Shown: one piece after another, positions 38,022-48,031 of the stretch
Layout of the letters: each line of letters begins with the position of its first letter
How positions within the stretch are numbered: position 1 is the stretch's first letter
NCBI RefSeq assembly: GCF_903652925.1
Contig: NZ_CAHLAR010000015.1
Span: 61,273-125,272 of the forward strand
Length of the DNA: 64,000 bases
DNA from: Achromobacter anxifer
Lineage (GTDB): Bacteria; Pseudomonadota; Gammaproteobacteria; Burkholderiales; Burkholderiaceae_B
Direction of reading: 5' to 3'
Translations under genes and position numbers: made by a program
The notes under the pieces: generated by a model
What the model saw: the letters and a program-made list of their open reading frames with translations, nothing else
Told to the model about the DNA's origin: nothing
Database searches by the model: none

Positions 38022-38513
38022 ATGAATAGACCTACTTCATACCGTCAACGTTCCAGTTCCAGCCGGAAGCGGGAAAATACCGCCCTGGGATGGCTGGGTC
38101 ATGACATGCGGGGCGCCGGCGTTCTGGCGACCGCCCGCAAGCACTTGCAAATCCAGTACGCGGTGGCGGCGGTTCTGCCCGCCCCGCTGGGCGCCGTGTG
38201 CCAGGTGGGCAAGCTGGAAAACCAGTGCCTCCACCTGGTGGTGCCGAGTGCCGCGCATGCGGCCAAGATGCGTCAATTGGCACCGCGCATCGCGCGGTCC
38301 CTGGCAGACCAAGGCTGGAACCTTAACGAAATCGCCGTCAAGGTACAAGCGGGTTTGCCCAAGCCCGGTTCCCGCCAGCCGCGCCCTCCCAAAGAGGCGC
38401 AGCCGCTGGGCGATACCGCCCTGGGCGCGTTTGAATCTCTGCACGGCAGCCTGCGGCCGGGCCCTCTGGCCGACGCGGTCGCCAAGCTCCTGAAGCACCA
38501 CAAGAGTAGCTGA
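38022..38513 (+). CDS. DUF721 (DciA-like) protein
   Basis: A 163-residue basic protein with the DUF721 domain at about 35-115 (LQIQYAVAAVLPAPLGAVCQ, then LHLVVPSAAHAAKMRQLAPRI). DUF721 includes DciA, which helps load the replicative helicase in bacteria without DnaC, so that is a plausible role. The C-terminal 50 residues are Pro/Gly-rich and look disordered. It is the only plus-strand gene within the envelope cluster. Function is inferred from the domain. Confidence 0.8.
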   Translation: MNRPTSYRQRSSSSRKRENTALGWLGHDMRGAGVLATARKHLQIQYAVAAVLPAPLGAVCQVGKLENQCLHLVVPSAAHAAKMRQLAPRIARSLADQGWNLNEIAVKVQAGLPKPGSRQPRPPKEAQPLGDTALGAFESLHGSLRPGPLADAVAKLLKHHKSS

Positions 38514-38809
38514 AGCCCGCCCGGCTGTCCTCGATCCGGCGCCCCCGGAAACGAAGGGAAACCAAGTTCTAGGACGGATCGCTACCATGGTTTGCCGCCG
38601 GTTTGCGCCTAAAGCGCTAGAGGATGGCGACCGCAGCCATCCACGGGGAGCCGCCCAGGGACATTACCGCGAACGATCAGGAATCAAGCGGGAACCGGGC
38701 CGCGCACGATGACAGCGCGGACGTCGCGGAGCCGGCTTTGCCGGTCCGCAGACGTCGCCCCCTAGAGGGGGCCCGCGTCAGCGGGTAGGGGGTGGGCCTA
38801 GCTTTGGCT
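38514..38809. other. Gap between DUF721 and lpxC with an intergenic hairpin element
   Basis: No reading frame is supportable. The right part holds three adjoining hairpins (38720-38785). The left part (38514-38700) shows nothing recognisable. Confidence 0.6.
38720..38785. repeat. Three-hairpin intergenic element
   Basis: Three inverted repeats in a row: GACGTC...GACGTC (38720-38756, with an inner GCCGG stem), perfect GCCCCC/GGGGGC around TAGA (38757-38772), and CCCGC/GCGGG (38772-38785). It lies between convergent genes. It resembles a dispersed intergenic repeat and could also stop transcription from either side, although no T-run follows. Confidence 0.6.
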
Positions 38810-39733
38810 CTAGGCCAGCTTCCACTCGTGGCGGAACGCCTGCGGCGCTTCCGCCTGGGATTCGTAGGTGATCAGTTCCCAGGCATCGCGTTGCTCCAGC
38901 AACGCGCGGGCCAGCTGGTTGTTCAGGCCGTGGCCCGACTTGCACGCAACGTAGCGCGCCACCAGGGGCTTGCCCAGCAGATACAGGTCGCCGATGGCGT
39001 CCAGGATCTTGTGTTTTACAAATTCGTCGTCGTAACGCAGTCCGTCGCTGTTCAGCACGCGGTACTCGTCCATGACGATGGCGTTGTCCAGGCTGCCGCC
39101 GCGGGCCAGGCCCATGGAGCGCAAGGCTTCGACTTCGTTGACGAAACCGAAGGTGCGCGCGCGGGCGATTTCACGCACATACGAGTGCGTGGCGAAATCG
39201 ATCTCGGCGAAATTGGCCGTGGAATCGATGGCGGGGTGGCGGAAATCGATGGAGAACGCCAGCGCGTAGCCCTCATGGGGTTCCAGGCGGGCCCACTTCT
39301 CGTTGCGGCCTTCGCCTTCGCGCACTTCCACCGGCTTCAGGACGCGGATGAATTGCTTGGGCGCGTTCTGTTCGACGATGCCTGCAGAGCGCAGCAGGTA
39401 GACGAACGTGGCCGCGCTGCCGTCCATGATGGGGACTTCTTCGGCAGTAAGATCAATGTGCAGGTTGTCGATGCCCAGGCCGGCCAGCGCCGACATGAGG
39501 TGTTCCACGGTGGAAACGCGGACATTGCCCTGCTGCAGCACCGATGCCATGCGCGTGTCGCCCACGCCGGTGGCCTGCGCGGGCAGATCCACGACCTGCG
39601 GCAGATCGACGCGGTGGAAAACGATGCCCGTATTCGGTTGTGCCGGGCGCAAGGTGAGCTCGACCCGCCGTCCGGAGTGGACGCCGACGCCTGTCGTGCG
39701 GACGAGATTCTGAATGCTGCGCTGTCGGAACAT
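38810..39733 (-). CDS. lpxC: UDP-3-O-acyl-N-acetylglucosamine deacetylase
   Basis: A 307-residue zinc enzyme for the committed step of lipid A synthesis. The start [21 protein letters not shown] at 39733 is the normal N-terminus. The zinc and catalytic motifs are [17 protein letters not shown], the substrate Lys/His pair at [14 protein letters not shown], and [14 protein letters not shown]. The gene follows ftsZ at the end of the division cluster, as in other proteobacteria, after a 240-bp gap with its own hairpin. Confidence 0.97.
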   Translation of the reverse strand: MFRQRSIQNLVRTTGVGVHSGRRVELTLRPAQPNTGIVFHRVDLPQVVDLPAQATGVGDTRMASVLQQGNVRVSTVEHLMSALAGLGIDNLHIDLTAEEVPIMDGSAATFVYLLRSAGIVEQNAPKQFIRVLKPVEVREGEGRNEKWARLEPHEGYALAFSIDFRHPAIDSTANFAEIDFATHSYVREIARARTFGFVNEVEALRSMGLARGGSLDNAIVMDEYRVLNSDGLRYDDEFVKHKILDAIGDLYLLGKPLVARYVACKSGHGLNNQLARALLEQRDAWELITYESQAEAPQAFRHEWKLA

Positions 39734-39899
39734 GAGACTTGGGTGTTTTGAGCCAGGAAGCCGGCAAGATGACAAACAGATTGCCGGCGTAACTGACGTA
39801 TTGTAACTCTGTCCGATCCCTGGCGCCATTTGGCGTCCGGATCGACCGATACCTCCGTCCCTTATTGAAGCCGTGCAAGGGAAACACGGACCGCTCCGC

Positions 39900-39969
39900 C
39901 TCCGGCTCGCCTGTGGGGACAGGCAAGCCGGAGATGAGGGAGTGCGTTTAGAGCCTGAAACAGGCTCTT
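39900..39969. other. Hairpins between ftsZ and lpxC
   Basis: A 15-bp stem with one mismatch (39900-39933, CTCCGGCTCGCCTGT against ACAGGCAAGCCGGAG) is followed by a shorter stem AGAGCCTG/CAGGCTCT (39951-39969). No T-run follows on the minus strand, so they may attenuate or protect the ftsZ message rather than end it. Confidence 0.5.
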
Positions 39970-39973
39970 AGGT

Positions 39974-41158
39974 TCAATCCGCCTGCTTGCGCAGGAATGC
40001 CGGGATGTCGAAATGATCCATGCCCGAGCTTTCCAGAGCACGCACCTGGGCCGACGCCTGGCTGCGCGGGTTGCGCATGACAGACGGCATGTCCAGATTG
40101 CGGTAATCGCCTTGACCGCCAGCCGGCATCGTGCCCATGGGCATGTTGTCGGTGCCGGTACGCAGCACTTCAGCGGTGTTCTGCACCAGTTGCGGACGCG
40201 CTTGCGCACGGCCCAGGCCGGTCGCAACCACGGTCACGCGCAGGTTTTCACCCATGGACTCGTCGTAGGCGGTGCCGAAGATCACGGTCGCGTCGTCCGA
40301 AGCGTAGCTGCGGATCGTTTCCATGATTTCGCGCGTTTCGCGCATCTTCAGCGAGCGGCTGGCGGTGATGTTGACCAGCACGCCGCGAGCGCCGTTCAGG
40401 TCCACGCCTTCCAGCAGCGGGCAGGCGATGGCGTGCTCGGCGGCGACGCGGGCGCGGTCCGCGCCCGAAGCCGATGCCGTGCCCATCATGGCCTGGCCCT
40501 GCTCGCCCATGATCGTCTTGACGTCTTCGAAGTCGACGTTGACGTTGCCTTCGACGTTGATGATTTCGGCGATGCCCGCGCAAGCGTTGTGCAGGATGTC
40601 GTCGGCCGAACGGAAGCAGTCTTCCTGCGTCGCGTCCTCGTCCATCAGTTCATAGAGGTTCTCGTTGAGCACCACGATGAGCGAATGCACGTGCTTGGCC
40701 AGTTCCGAGATACCGTCCTCGGCCATCTTCAGGCGCTTGTTGCCTTCGAAGGTGAAAGGCTTGGTGACCACGCCCACGGTCAGAATGCCCAGCTCCTTGG
40801 CGACTTCGGCCACGACCGGACCTGCGCCGGTGCCGGTGCCGCCGCCCATGCCAGCGGTGATGAAGACCATGTGCGCGCCATTCAGCGCGGCACGGATCTC
40901 CTCGCGCGCGGTTTCAGCCGACGCGCGTCCCTGCTCGGGCTTGGCGCCCGCGCCCAGGCCGGTGCGGCCCAGACGGATCTGCACCGGGGCGTTGGTCGCC
41001 GCCAGTGCCTGCGCATCGGTGTTGGCGCAGATGAAATCCACGCCGTGCACACCGCTGCGAATCATGTGCGCCACGGCATTGCCGCCCGCACCGCCCACAC
41101 CAACGACCTTGATAACGGTCCCTTTGGTGTTGTTCTCAAGCATCTCAAAGTTCATCAT
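39974..41158 (-). CDS. ftsZ: Cell division GTPase FtsZ
   Basis: A 394-residue tubulin-like protein that forms the division ring. The start is the first of two ATG codons at 41158, with GGGAG before it. GTP-binding VGVGGAGGNAV and the tubulin signature GGGTGTGAGPVV are clear. The catalytic synergy-loop region DLNGARGVLVNITA is present. A variable linker leads to the C-terminal peptide DIPAFLRKQAD that binds FtsA and other partners. A 188-bp gap separates it from ftsA, enough room for its own promoter. Confidence 0.98.
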   Translation of the reverse strand: MMNFEMLENNTKGTVIKVVGVGGAGGNAVAHMIRSGVHGVDFICANTDAQALAATNAPVQIRLGRTGLGAGAKPEQGRASAETAREEIRAALNGAHMVFITAGMGGGTGTGAGPVVAEVAKELGILTVGVVTKPFTFEGNKRLKMAEDGISELAKHVHSLIVVLNENLYELMDEDATQEDCFRSADDILHNACAGIAEIINVEGNVNVDFEDVKTIMGEQGQAMMGTASASGADRARVAAEHAIACPLLEGVDLNGARGVLVNITASRSLKMRETREIMETIRSYASDDATVIFGTAYDESMGENLRVTVVATGLGRAQARPQLVQNTAEVLRTGTDNMPMGTMPAGGQGDYRNLDMPSVMRNPRSQASAQVRALESSGMDHFDIPAFLRKQAD

Positions 41159-41346
41159 GATGACTCCCTCACAAGTCCGATTTCGCAAATCACAAAAATT
41201 CCCCAACCAACCTATGTTTTGTGAATCGCCTCAAACTCGTCGCCGGACGGGCCCGCAACGGGTTTGAAGCGCCTCCCCTCTTCTGGCCCGGTCCGCGTTA
41301 CCGCTGCGAACCGCACCAAGGACAGGCCCCAACCTGCCCTTACAAC

Positions 41347-42573
41347 TCAGTTCATGAACCATTCCTTCATGCGCGCCAGCAGGCTCTTGAAATTGCCGGT
41401 CTGGGCGGCGACCTTGCGGCCGCGCACGCGCTGCATGCGCGCTTCCTGCAGCAGACCCATCACCGTCGAGAAGCGCGGATTGCGCATCACATCGGCCAGG
41501 CTGCCTTCGTATTCGGGTACCGCCACGCGCACCGGCTTGAGGAACACGTCCTCGGCCAGTTCGATCATGCCGGGCAATTGCGCCGAGCCGCCGGTCAGGA
41601 CCACGCCCGAGGCCAGCAGGTCCTCGTAGCCGGAGTCGCGCACGACCTGCTGCACCAGCGTGAACAGCTCTTCCACGCGCGGTTCGATCACCGCGCCCAG
41701 CGCCTGGCGCTTGACCTGGCGCGGGCCGCGGTCGCCCAGGCCCGGCACTTCCACGGACTCGTCCGGGCTGGCCAGGACCTGCTTGGCCACGCCATAGCGC
41801 AGCTTGATTTCCTCGGCATCGGGCGTCGGCGTGCGCAACATGGCCGCGATGTCGTTGGTGATCTGGTCGCCGGCGATGGGCAGCACGGCGGTATGGCGGA
41901 TTGCGCCGCCGGTGAAGATGGCCACGTCGGTGGTGCCGCCGCCGATGTCGACCAGCACCACGCCGAGTTCCTTCTCGTCGGCGGTCAGCACGGCCAGGCT
42001 GGAGGCCAGGGGCTGCAGGATCAGGTCCTGCACTTCCAGGCCGCAGCGGCGCACGCACTTCACGATGTTCTGGGCGGCGCTGACCGCGCCCGTCACGATG
42101 TGCACGCGCACTTCCAGGCGCAAGCCGCTCATGCCGATGGGCTCGCGGATGTCTTCCTGGCCGTCGACGATGAACTCCTGCGTCAGCACATGCAGCACCT
42201 GCTGGTCAGTCGGGATGTTCACCGCCTTGGCGGTCTCGATGACGCGGGCAACGTCGGTGGCGGTGACTTCCTTGTCCTTCACGGCGACCATGCCGCTGGA
42301 ATTGAAGCTGCGGATATGGCTGCCGGCAATGCCGGTGTAGACGTCGCGAATCTTGCAATCTGCCATCAGCTCGGCTTCTTCAAGCGCGCGCTGAATGGAA
42401 TTCACAGTGGTCTCGATGTTGACGACCACGCCCTTGCGCATGCCGCGCGATTCGTGCTGGCCCAGGCCGAGCACTTCGAATCGCCCTTCAGGCAAAATTT
42501 CAGCCACCACAGCCACCACCTTGCTGGTGCCGATATCGAGGGCGACGATAAGGTCCTTGATGTCACGGGTCAT
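41347..42573 (-). CDS. ftsA: Cell division protein FtsA
   Basis: A 408-residue actin-like protein that ties FtsZ to the membrane. Start MTRDIKDLIVALDIGTSKV at 42573. The phosphate loops VDIGGGTTDVAIF and GVVLTGGSAQLPGM are present. The last 15 residues (NFKSLLARMKEWFMN) form the amphipathic membrane-targeting helix. The gene begins 4 bp after the ftsQ stop. Confidence 0.97.
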   Translation of the reverse strand: MTRDIKDLIVALDIGTSKVVAVVAEILPEGRFEVLGLGQHESRGMRKGVVVNIETTVNSIQRALEEAELMADCKIRDVYTGIAGSHIRSFNSSGMVAVKDKEVTATDVARVIETAKAVNIPTDQQVLHVLTQEFIVDGQEDIREPIGMSGLRLEVRVHIVTGAVSAAQNIVKCVRRCGLEVQDLILQPLASSLAVLTADEKELGVVLVDIGGGTTDVAIFTGGAIRHTAVLPIAGDQITNDIAAMLRTPTPDAEEIKLRYGVAKQVLASPDESVEVPGLGDRGPRQVKRQALGAVIEPRVEELFTLVQQVVRDSGYEDLLASGVVLTGGSAQLPGMIELAEDVFLKPVRVAVPEYEGSLADVMRNPRFSTVMGLLQEARMQRVRGRKVAAQTGNFKSLLARMKEWFMN

Positions 42574-42577
42574 GGCG

Positions 42578-43402
42578 TTAGCGTTTCTTGGGAGGTTTCG
42601 GTATGGATTTGGATTTGGTTTCCGACGGCGGCAACGGGGCCAGCGCCAGGGCGAAACCATTGGGATAGCGCAAATCGGCCTGCGTCACGGTGCGCCCTTC
42701 CAGGCGTCCGGCAACGGCGGGCCACGCCTGCACAAAACGTTGAATGCGGGCCGCGAACGGCAAGGCGCCCGGCAGGCCATGCGGATCCGGCGCATCGGCG
42801 CCCGGATCGCGGCCCAGGTCCAGCGACATGCCGTTGGACAGCACCACGCGCCAGGCATAGCGCGGACTCAGTTCCAGCTGCTTGACGTGCATGTCCAGCG
42901 GGGCGAACCAGCGCGCCAGCTCGGCGTAGCGCTGCACGACCAGCGATTCCGTGCCCTCCGGACCGGAGAACTGCGGCAGCACCGTCTCGTCGTCCACCTC
43001 GCCTGTGTTGGCCGTGAACGCCTCGCCCCAGGTGTTGATCATCTGGTTCTCGTTCCAGAGCGCCAGGGGCTGCTGTTCCTCGATCCGCACGCGCAGCACA
43101 TTGGGCCAGATCCGCCGCACGGTGGCATGCCGGACCCAGGGCACGGATTCGAAGATCTCGCGCGCGTCGTCCAGGTCCACCGTGAAGAAATTGCCCTTGA
43201 AGCGCCCCGCGATGGCGGAGCGCACCGCGCCCGGCGACACATAGTGCAGCTCGGTGTCCGGCATCGATTCCAGCTCGATGGCCGACAGCGTGAAGAACGG
43301 GCGCTGCGCCACCCACACCACGCCCGCGACGAGCATGGCGCAAACCGCCAGCACGGCCAGCGTGTTGGCGATCAGGTTGGTGGTGCGAGCGTCGTTCCAC
43401 AC
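42578..43402 (-). CDS. ftsQ: Cell division protein FtsQ
   Basis: A 274-residue single-pass membrane protein. A short cytoplasmic start is followed by a helix at about 12-32, the POTRA domain (about 40-110, IELESMPDTELHYVSPGAVR then VPWVRHATVRRIWPNVLRVRIEEQQPLALW), and the FtsQ/DivIB beta domain. The C-terminal tail is Lys/Pro-rich. It anchors the FtsQLB complex. It lies 12 bp behind ddl. Confidence 0.95.
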   Translation of the reverse strand: MWNDARTTNLIANTLAVLAVCAMLVAGVVWVAQRPFFTLSAIELESMPDTELHYVSPGAVRSAIAGRFKGNFFTVDLDDAREIFESVPWVRHATVRRIWPNVLRVRIEEQQPLALWNENQMINTWGEAFTANTGEVDDETVLPQFSGPEGTESLVVQRYAELARWFAPLDMHVKQLELSPRYAWRVVLSNGMSLDLGRDPGADAPDPHGLPGALPFAARIQRFVQAWPAVAGRLEGRTVTQADLRYPNGFALALAPLPPSETKSKSIPKPPKKR

Positions 43403-43414
43403 AGAATATCCGGG

Positions 43415-44365
43415 TCAAGCGTTGCGGGCCGGGCTGCGCACTTTGCACGCGGCCTCGGACAGGATCGCCACGCACAGATCGGCGTAGCTGATTCCCACCG
43501 CCTTGGCGGCCATGGGAACGAGTGAATGGCTGGTCATGCCAGGCGAAGTGTTCATTTCAAGCAGCCACGGCCGGTTGTCGCGGTCGAGGATGAAATCGGC
43601 GCGGCCCCAGCCTTCGCAGCCCAGCGCCTGGTAGGCCTTGACCGCGATCTCGGCGACTTCCGCGGCCACTTCGGGCGGCAGCGTGGCCGGGCAGAAGTAC
43701 TGCGTATCGTCGGAGAAGTACTTGTGCTCGTAGTCGTAGTTGCCGCCAGGCGCGGCGATCTCGATGACGGGCAGCGCGCGCGCGGTCTTGCCCGCGCCCA
43801 GCAGCGCCACGGTCAGCTCGCGGCCGGTGATGAATTGTTCGGCCAGCACTTCGGCGTCGAAACGAGCCGCCGCCGCGTAGGCTTCCTTCATGTCGGAATA
43901 CCCGACCACCTTGGTGATGCCCACCGTCGAACCTTCGTGCGGCGGCTTGATGATCAGCGGCAGGCTCAGGCGGTCCGGCACCAGGCGCAGCTCGGTATCG
44001 GCGTCCAGCAGTTCAAATTCAGGCGTGGGCAGGCCGTGCTGCAGCCAGACGCGCTTGGTCATGGTCTTGTCCATGGCCAGCGCCGAGGCCAGCGGGCCGC
44101 TGCCGGTGTAAGGGATGCCCAGCAGTTCCAGGGCGCCCTGGATGGAGCCGTCTTCGCCATAGCGTCCGTGCAGGGCGATGAACACGCGGTCGAAGCCTTG
44201 GGCGGCCAGCTCGGACAGGCTGCGCTCGCCCGTGTCGAACAAGTGCGCGTCCACGCCGGCGCTGAGCAGCGCCTGGTGCACGCCCGCGCCCGACATCAGG
44301 GACACTTCGCGCTCGGCGGAGCGACCGCCGTACAACACACCCACCTTGCCGAATTGCGTGCTCAT
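43415..44365 (-). CDS. ddl: D-alanine-D-alanine ligase
   Basis: A 316-residue ATP-grasp ligase making the D-Ala-D-Ala dipeptide. Motifs are [46 protein letters not shown] and [17 protein letters not shown]. The ATG at 44365 overlaps the murC stop by four bases (ATGA). Position between murC and ftsQ corresponds to ddlB of E. coli. Confidence 0.97.
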   Translation of the reverse strand: MSTQFGKVGVLYGGRSAEREVSLMSGAGVHQALLSAGVDAHLFDTGERSLSELAAQGFDRVFIALHGRYGEDGSIQGALELLGIPYTGSGPLASALAMDKTMTKRVWLQHGLPTPEFELLDADTELRLVPDRLSLPLIIKPPHEGSTVGITKVVGYSDMKEAYAAAARFDAEVLAEQFITGRELTVALLGAGKTARALPVIEIAAPGGNYDYEHKYFSDDTQYFCPATLPPEVAAEVAEIAVKAYQALGCEGWGRADFILDRDNRPWLLEMNTSPGMTSHSLVPMAAKAVGISYADLCVAILSEAACKVRSPARNA

Positions 44366-45768
44366 GCCAGTTCTCCAACTTGGGCGGGGACCTTGCTGAT
44401 CGAACCCGCTCCCATACAAATCACCACGTCGCCGTCGCGCACGAAATCCACAATGGCCTGCGGCAGTTCCGCCACGTCCTCGACGAACACGGGTTCCACC
44501 TTGCCGGCCACGCGCAGGGCGCGCGACAGGGCGCGGCCATCCGCTGCAACCAGCGGCGGCTCGCCCGCCGCGTAAACCTCGGTCAGCAGCACGGCGTCGG
44601 CCGTGCCCAGAACGCGCACGAAATCCTCGAAGCAATCGCGGGTGCGCGTATAGCGGTGCGGCTGGAACGCCAGCACGATGCGGCGGTCGGGCCAGGCGCC
44701 GCGTGCGGCGGCCAGCGTGGCGGCCATTTCCACCGGGTGATGGCCGTAATCGTCGATCACCGTGAAGGTGCCGCCGCCGTGACTGGCCGGCACGGGGAAT
44801 TCGCCCGTCTGCGTGAACCGGCGGCCCACGCCGCGGAACGAGGACAGCGCCTCGCAGATGGCCCCGTCGGCCACGCCCAGCTCGGTCGCCACGGCAATCG
44901 CGGCCAGCGCGTTGCGCACGTTGTGCAGGCCGGGCAGGTTCAATTCGACCTGCAGCGGCGGCAGCAAGGTGTCGCGGTGCGTGCGCTGCACGTTGAAGCG
45001 CATGCGCGTGCCTTCCGGCTGCACTTCATAGGCGCGCACTTGCGCCTCTTCGTTCAAGCCGTAGGTCGTGATGGGCCGCGACACGAAGGGCATGATTTCG
45101 CGCACGTTGGCGTCGTCCGAGCACAGCACGGCGCTGCCATAGAACGGCAGGCGCTGCGTGAACTCGATGAAGGCGCTCTTCAGGCGCGCCACGTCGTGCC
45201 CATAGGTGTCCATGTGATCGGCATCGATGTTCGTGACGATGGCCATCACCGGCAGCAGGTTCAGGAACGAAGCGTCGGATTCGTCGGCCTCGACCACGAT
45301 GTAGTCGCCCTGCCCCAGGCGCGCATTGGCGCCGGCGGAATTCAGGCGGCCGCCGATCACGAAGGTGGGATCCAGGTCGCCCGCGGCCAGCACGCTGGCC
45401 ACCAGGCTGGTGGTGGTGGTCTTGCCGTGCGTGCCGGCGACGGCGATGCCGCGCTTCAGGCGCATCAGTTCGGCCAGCATGATGGCGCGCGGCACCACCG
45501 GAATGCGGGCGGCGCGCGCGGCGATCACCTCGGGGTTGTCGCCCGCGACCGCCGTGGACGTGACGATGGCGGCGGCGCCGGTGACGTTGCTGGCCACATG
45601 GCCGATCGCGATCTTCATGCCCAGGCCGGCCAGGCGGCGCGTCACGGCAGACTCGTTCAGGTCGGAGCCGCTGATGGTGTAGCCCAGGTTGAGCAGCACT
45701 TCGGCAATGCCGCTCATGCCCGAGCCGCCGATGCCTACGAAATGGATATGTTGAATTCTGTGTTTCAT
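44362..45768 (-). CDS. murC: UDP-N-acetylmuramate-L-alanine ligase
   Basis: A 468-residue Mur ligase adding the first amino acid of the stem peptide. The UDP-binding start [22 protein letters not shown] loop [15 protein letters not shown], and [18 protein letters not shown] are diagnostic. It overlaps murG upstream and ddl downstream by 4 bp each. Confidence 0.98.
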   Translation of the reverse strand: MKHRIQHIHFVGIGGSGMSGIAEVLLNLGYTISGSDLNESAVTRRLAGLGMKIAIGHVASNVTGAAAIVTSTAVAGDNPEVIAARAARIPVVPRAIMLAELMRLKRGIAVAGTHGKTTTTSLVASVLAAGDLDPTFVIGGRLNSAGANARLGQGDYIVVEADESDASFLNLLPVMAIVTNIDADHMDTYGHDVARLKSAFIEFTQRLPFYGSAVLCSDDANVREIMPFVSRPITTYGLNEEAQVRAYEVQPEGTRMRFNVQRTHRDTLLPPLQVELNLPGLHNVRNALAAIAVATELGVADGAICEALSSFRGVGRRFTQTGEFPVPASHGGGTFTVIDDYGHHPVEMAATLAAARGAWPDRRIVLAFQPHRYTRTRDCFEDFVRVLGTADAVLLTEVYAAGEPPLVAADGRALSRALRVAGKVEPVFVEDVAELPQAIVDFVRDGDVVICMGAGSISKVPAQVGELA

Positions 45769-46841
45769 GATGAACGCCCCGCTGCTTGTTCACAGACGTC
45801 GGCGATATGGGCCGCCGCTTCGGGGTGCGCATGCGCGCGGGCCCGTTCGGCCACGGCTTGAAGTTCTTGTCGGGAGCGCTGGCCCAGCCACTGCGCCAGC
45901 CATTCGGGCGTGAGGCCGGTTTGCGGCTGCAGCCAGGCAGCCTGCGCGTCGCTCAGGAAGCGCGCGTTGGCGGTCTGGTGGTCATCGATGGCGTGCGGGA
46001 ACGGCACGAACAGGGCTGCAACGCCCGCCGCGGCCACTTCGGACACCGTCATGGCGCCTGCGCGGCAGATCAGCAGGTCCGCATTGCCCATGGCGCCCGC
46101 CATGTCATCGATGAATGCGCGGCAGTCGGCTTCCACGCCCGCCTGGGCGTAGGCCTGCTGCAGCGCGGGCAAATGTTGTTCGCCGGCCTGGTGCACGACC
46201 TCCGGCCGGCTTTCCTGCGGCAGGCGCGCCAGCGCCTGCGGCAAGGTGGTGTTCAGCGCCTGGGCGCCCAGGCTGCCGCCCACGACCAGCAGGCGCAGCG
46301 GACCGCTGCGGCCGGCATAGCGCTGCGCCGGATCCGGCAGCGCGCACAGGTCCGCCCGCACCGGGTTGCCCATGGCCTCGCCCTTGGGCAGCACGCCGGG
46401 GAAGCCGCTGAGCACGCGGCGGGCCATCCTGGCCAACCACTTGTTGGCGGTTCCGGCCACGGCATTCTGTTCGTGCACGACCAGCGGCGTGCCGCGCAGC
46501 GCCGCGATGACGCCGCCCGGGAACGCCACGTAGCCGCCCATGCCCAGCACCACGTCCGGCCGCACGTCCGACAGGCGCGACCAGGCTTGGCCGAACGCGC
46601 GCAGCAGCAGGAACGGCAGCTTCAAGAGCGCCGAAACGCCCTTGCCGCGCACGCCCTGGAAGCGCAGCGGCACCAGCTCGATGCCGCGCGGCGGCACCAG
46701 CCGGCCTTCCATCTTTTCGGGATTGCCCAGCCACAGCACGCGCCAACCGCGCTCGCGCAGCACGTCGGCCACGGCCAGGCCCGGCATGATGTGCCCGCCG
46801 GTGCCGCCGGCCATGATCAGGATGGTACGGGAAGCCGTCAT
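45765..46841 (-). CDS. murG: Lipid II-forming N-acetylglucosaminyltransferase
   Basis: A 358-residue membrane-associated GT28 transferase that turns lipid I into lipid II. The start with [32 protein letters not shown], and the UDP-GlcNAc site with [17 protein letters not shown]-type sequence are clear. The ATG at 46841 overlaps the ftsW stop by 4 bp. In Bordetella pertussis MurG has been reported as a scaffold for the cytoplasmic Mur enzymes, including a MurE-MurF fusion like the one here. Confidence 0.97.
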   Translation of the reverse strand: MTASRTILIMAGGTGGHIMPGLAVADVLRERGWRVLWLGNPEKMEGRLVPPRGIELVPLRFQGVRGKGVSALLKLPFLLLRAFGQAWSRLSDVRPDVVLGMGGYVAFPGGVIAALRGTPLVVHEQNAVAGTANKWLARMARRVLSGFPGVLPKGEAMGNPVRADLCALPDPAQRYAGRSGPLRLLVVGGSLGAQALNTTLPQALARLPQESRPEVVHQAGEQHLPALQQAYAQAGVEADCRAFIDDMAGAMGNADLLICRAGAMTVSEVAAAGVAALFVPFPHAIDDHQTANARFLSDAQAAWLQPQTGLTPEWLAQWLGQRSRQELQAVAERARAHAHPEAAAHIADVCEQAAGRSS

Positions 46842-48031
46842 ACCCGCCCCCCGCGCATCATGACGCGGTTTTCCACGTCGACCCGGATCAGCATCGCCAG
46901 CGCGCACAGGTTCATCACCACGCCGGAACCGCCGTAGCTCATCAGGGGCAGGGTCAGGCCTTTAGTGGGCAGCAGCCCCAGGCAGACGCCCATGTTGATG
47001 AACGCTTGCACGCCGAACCACATCGCCACGCCATGCGCCACCAGGCCCGCAAAGGTGCGTTCCATGGCGATGGCCTGGCGGCCGATGTCGAAACCGCGGT
47101 AGACGATGATGGCGAACAGGGTGATGACCAGCATCACGCCGGCAAAGCCCAGTTCCTCTCCCACCACCGCCATCAGGAAGTCGGTGTGCGCTTCGGGCAG
47201 GTAATGCAGTTTCTCGACGCTGGCGCCCAGGCCCACGCCCAGCCATTCGCCGCGGCCCAGCGCGATCAGCGAATGCGACAGCTGGTAGGCGCTGCCGTAG
47301 GCGTTGTCTTCGTTCCAGGGATCCAGATAGGCGAACAGGCGCGCGCGGCGCCACGGCGACAGCCAGATCAGCATCAGGAAGGTGCTGACGAGCACCGCCA
47401 GCAGGCTGCTGAAGTACTTGCCGTTGATGCCGCCCAGGAACAGGATGCCAATCGCGATCGCCACGATCACCATGAAGGCGCCGAGGTCGGGCTCCAGCAG
47501 CAGCAGCATGCCGACGCCGGCCAGCGCGAACGCCATCGGCAGGAAGCCGCGGGCGAAAGCCTGCATGTGTTCCTGCTTGCGCACGGTGTAGTCGGCGGCG
47601 TAGAGCAGCGCGGCCAGCTTCATCAATTCGGAAGGCTGGAAGTTGAGCGGGCCCAGCGGAATCCAGCGGTGTGCACCGTTGACTTCGCGGCCGATGCCGG
47701 GAATCAGCACGGCGACCAGCAGCACCATCGCCACCACGAACAGCGGCACGGCCAGGCGCTGCCACACGCGGATCGGCACCGCCAGCACCACGGCGGCGCC
47801 CAGCAGGCCGGCGCTGATGAACAGGCCGTGGCGGATCACAAAGTAATAGCGGCCATACGACGCGTAGCGCGGGCCATCGGCCAGCGCGATCGACGCCGAA
47901 TACACCATCAGCAGGCCGAGCAGCAGCAACGTCGAAGCCGCGATGACCAGCGGCAGATCGAAGTTGCGCATGCGGGTACGGCCGGGCCGTACGGCGTTGA
48001 CGCTGGCGGTGAGATCGGCGATCAGGCTCAT
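46838..48031 (-). CDS. ftsW: Septal peptidoglycan polymerase FtsW
   Basis: A 397-residue SEDS-family protein with about ten membrane helices. It polymerises lipid II at the septum together with FtsI. Family landmarks are [40 protein letters not shown], and the cytoplasmic [16 protein letters not shown] loop. It overlaps murD and murG by 4 bp each. Confidence 0.97.
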   Translation of the reverse strand: MSLIADLTASVNAVRPGRTRMRNFDLPLVIAASTLLLLGLLMVYSASIALADGPRYASYGRYYFVIRHGLFISAGLLGAAVVLAVPIRVWQRLAVPLFVVAMVLLVAVLIPGIGREVNGAHRWIPLGPLNFQPSELMKLAALLYAADYTVRKQEHMQAFARGFLPMAFALAGVGMLLLLEPDLGAFMVIVAIAIGILFLGGINGKYFSSLLAVLVSTFLMLIWLSPWRRARLFAYLDPWNEDNAYGSAYQLSHSLIALGRGEWLGVGLGASVEKLHYLPEAHTDFLMAVVGEELGFAGVMLVITLFAIIVYRGFDIGRQAIAMERTFAGLVAHGVAMWFGVQAFINMGVCLGLLPTKGLTLPLMSYGGSGVVMNLCALAMLIRVDVENRVMMRGGRV

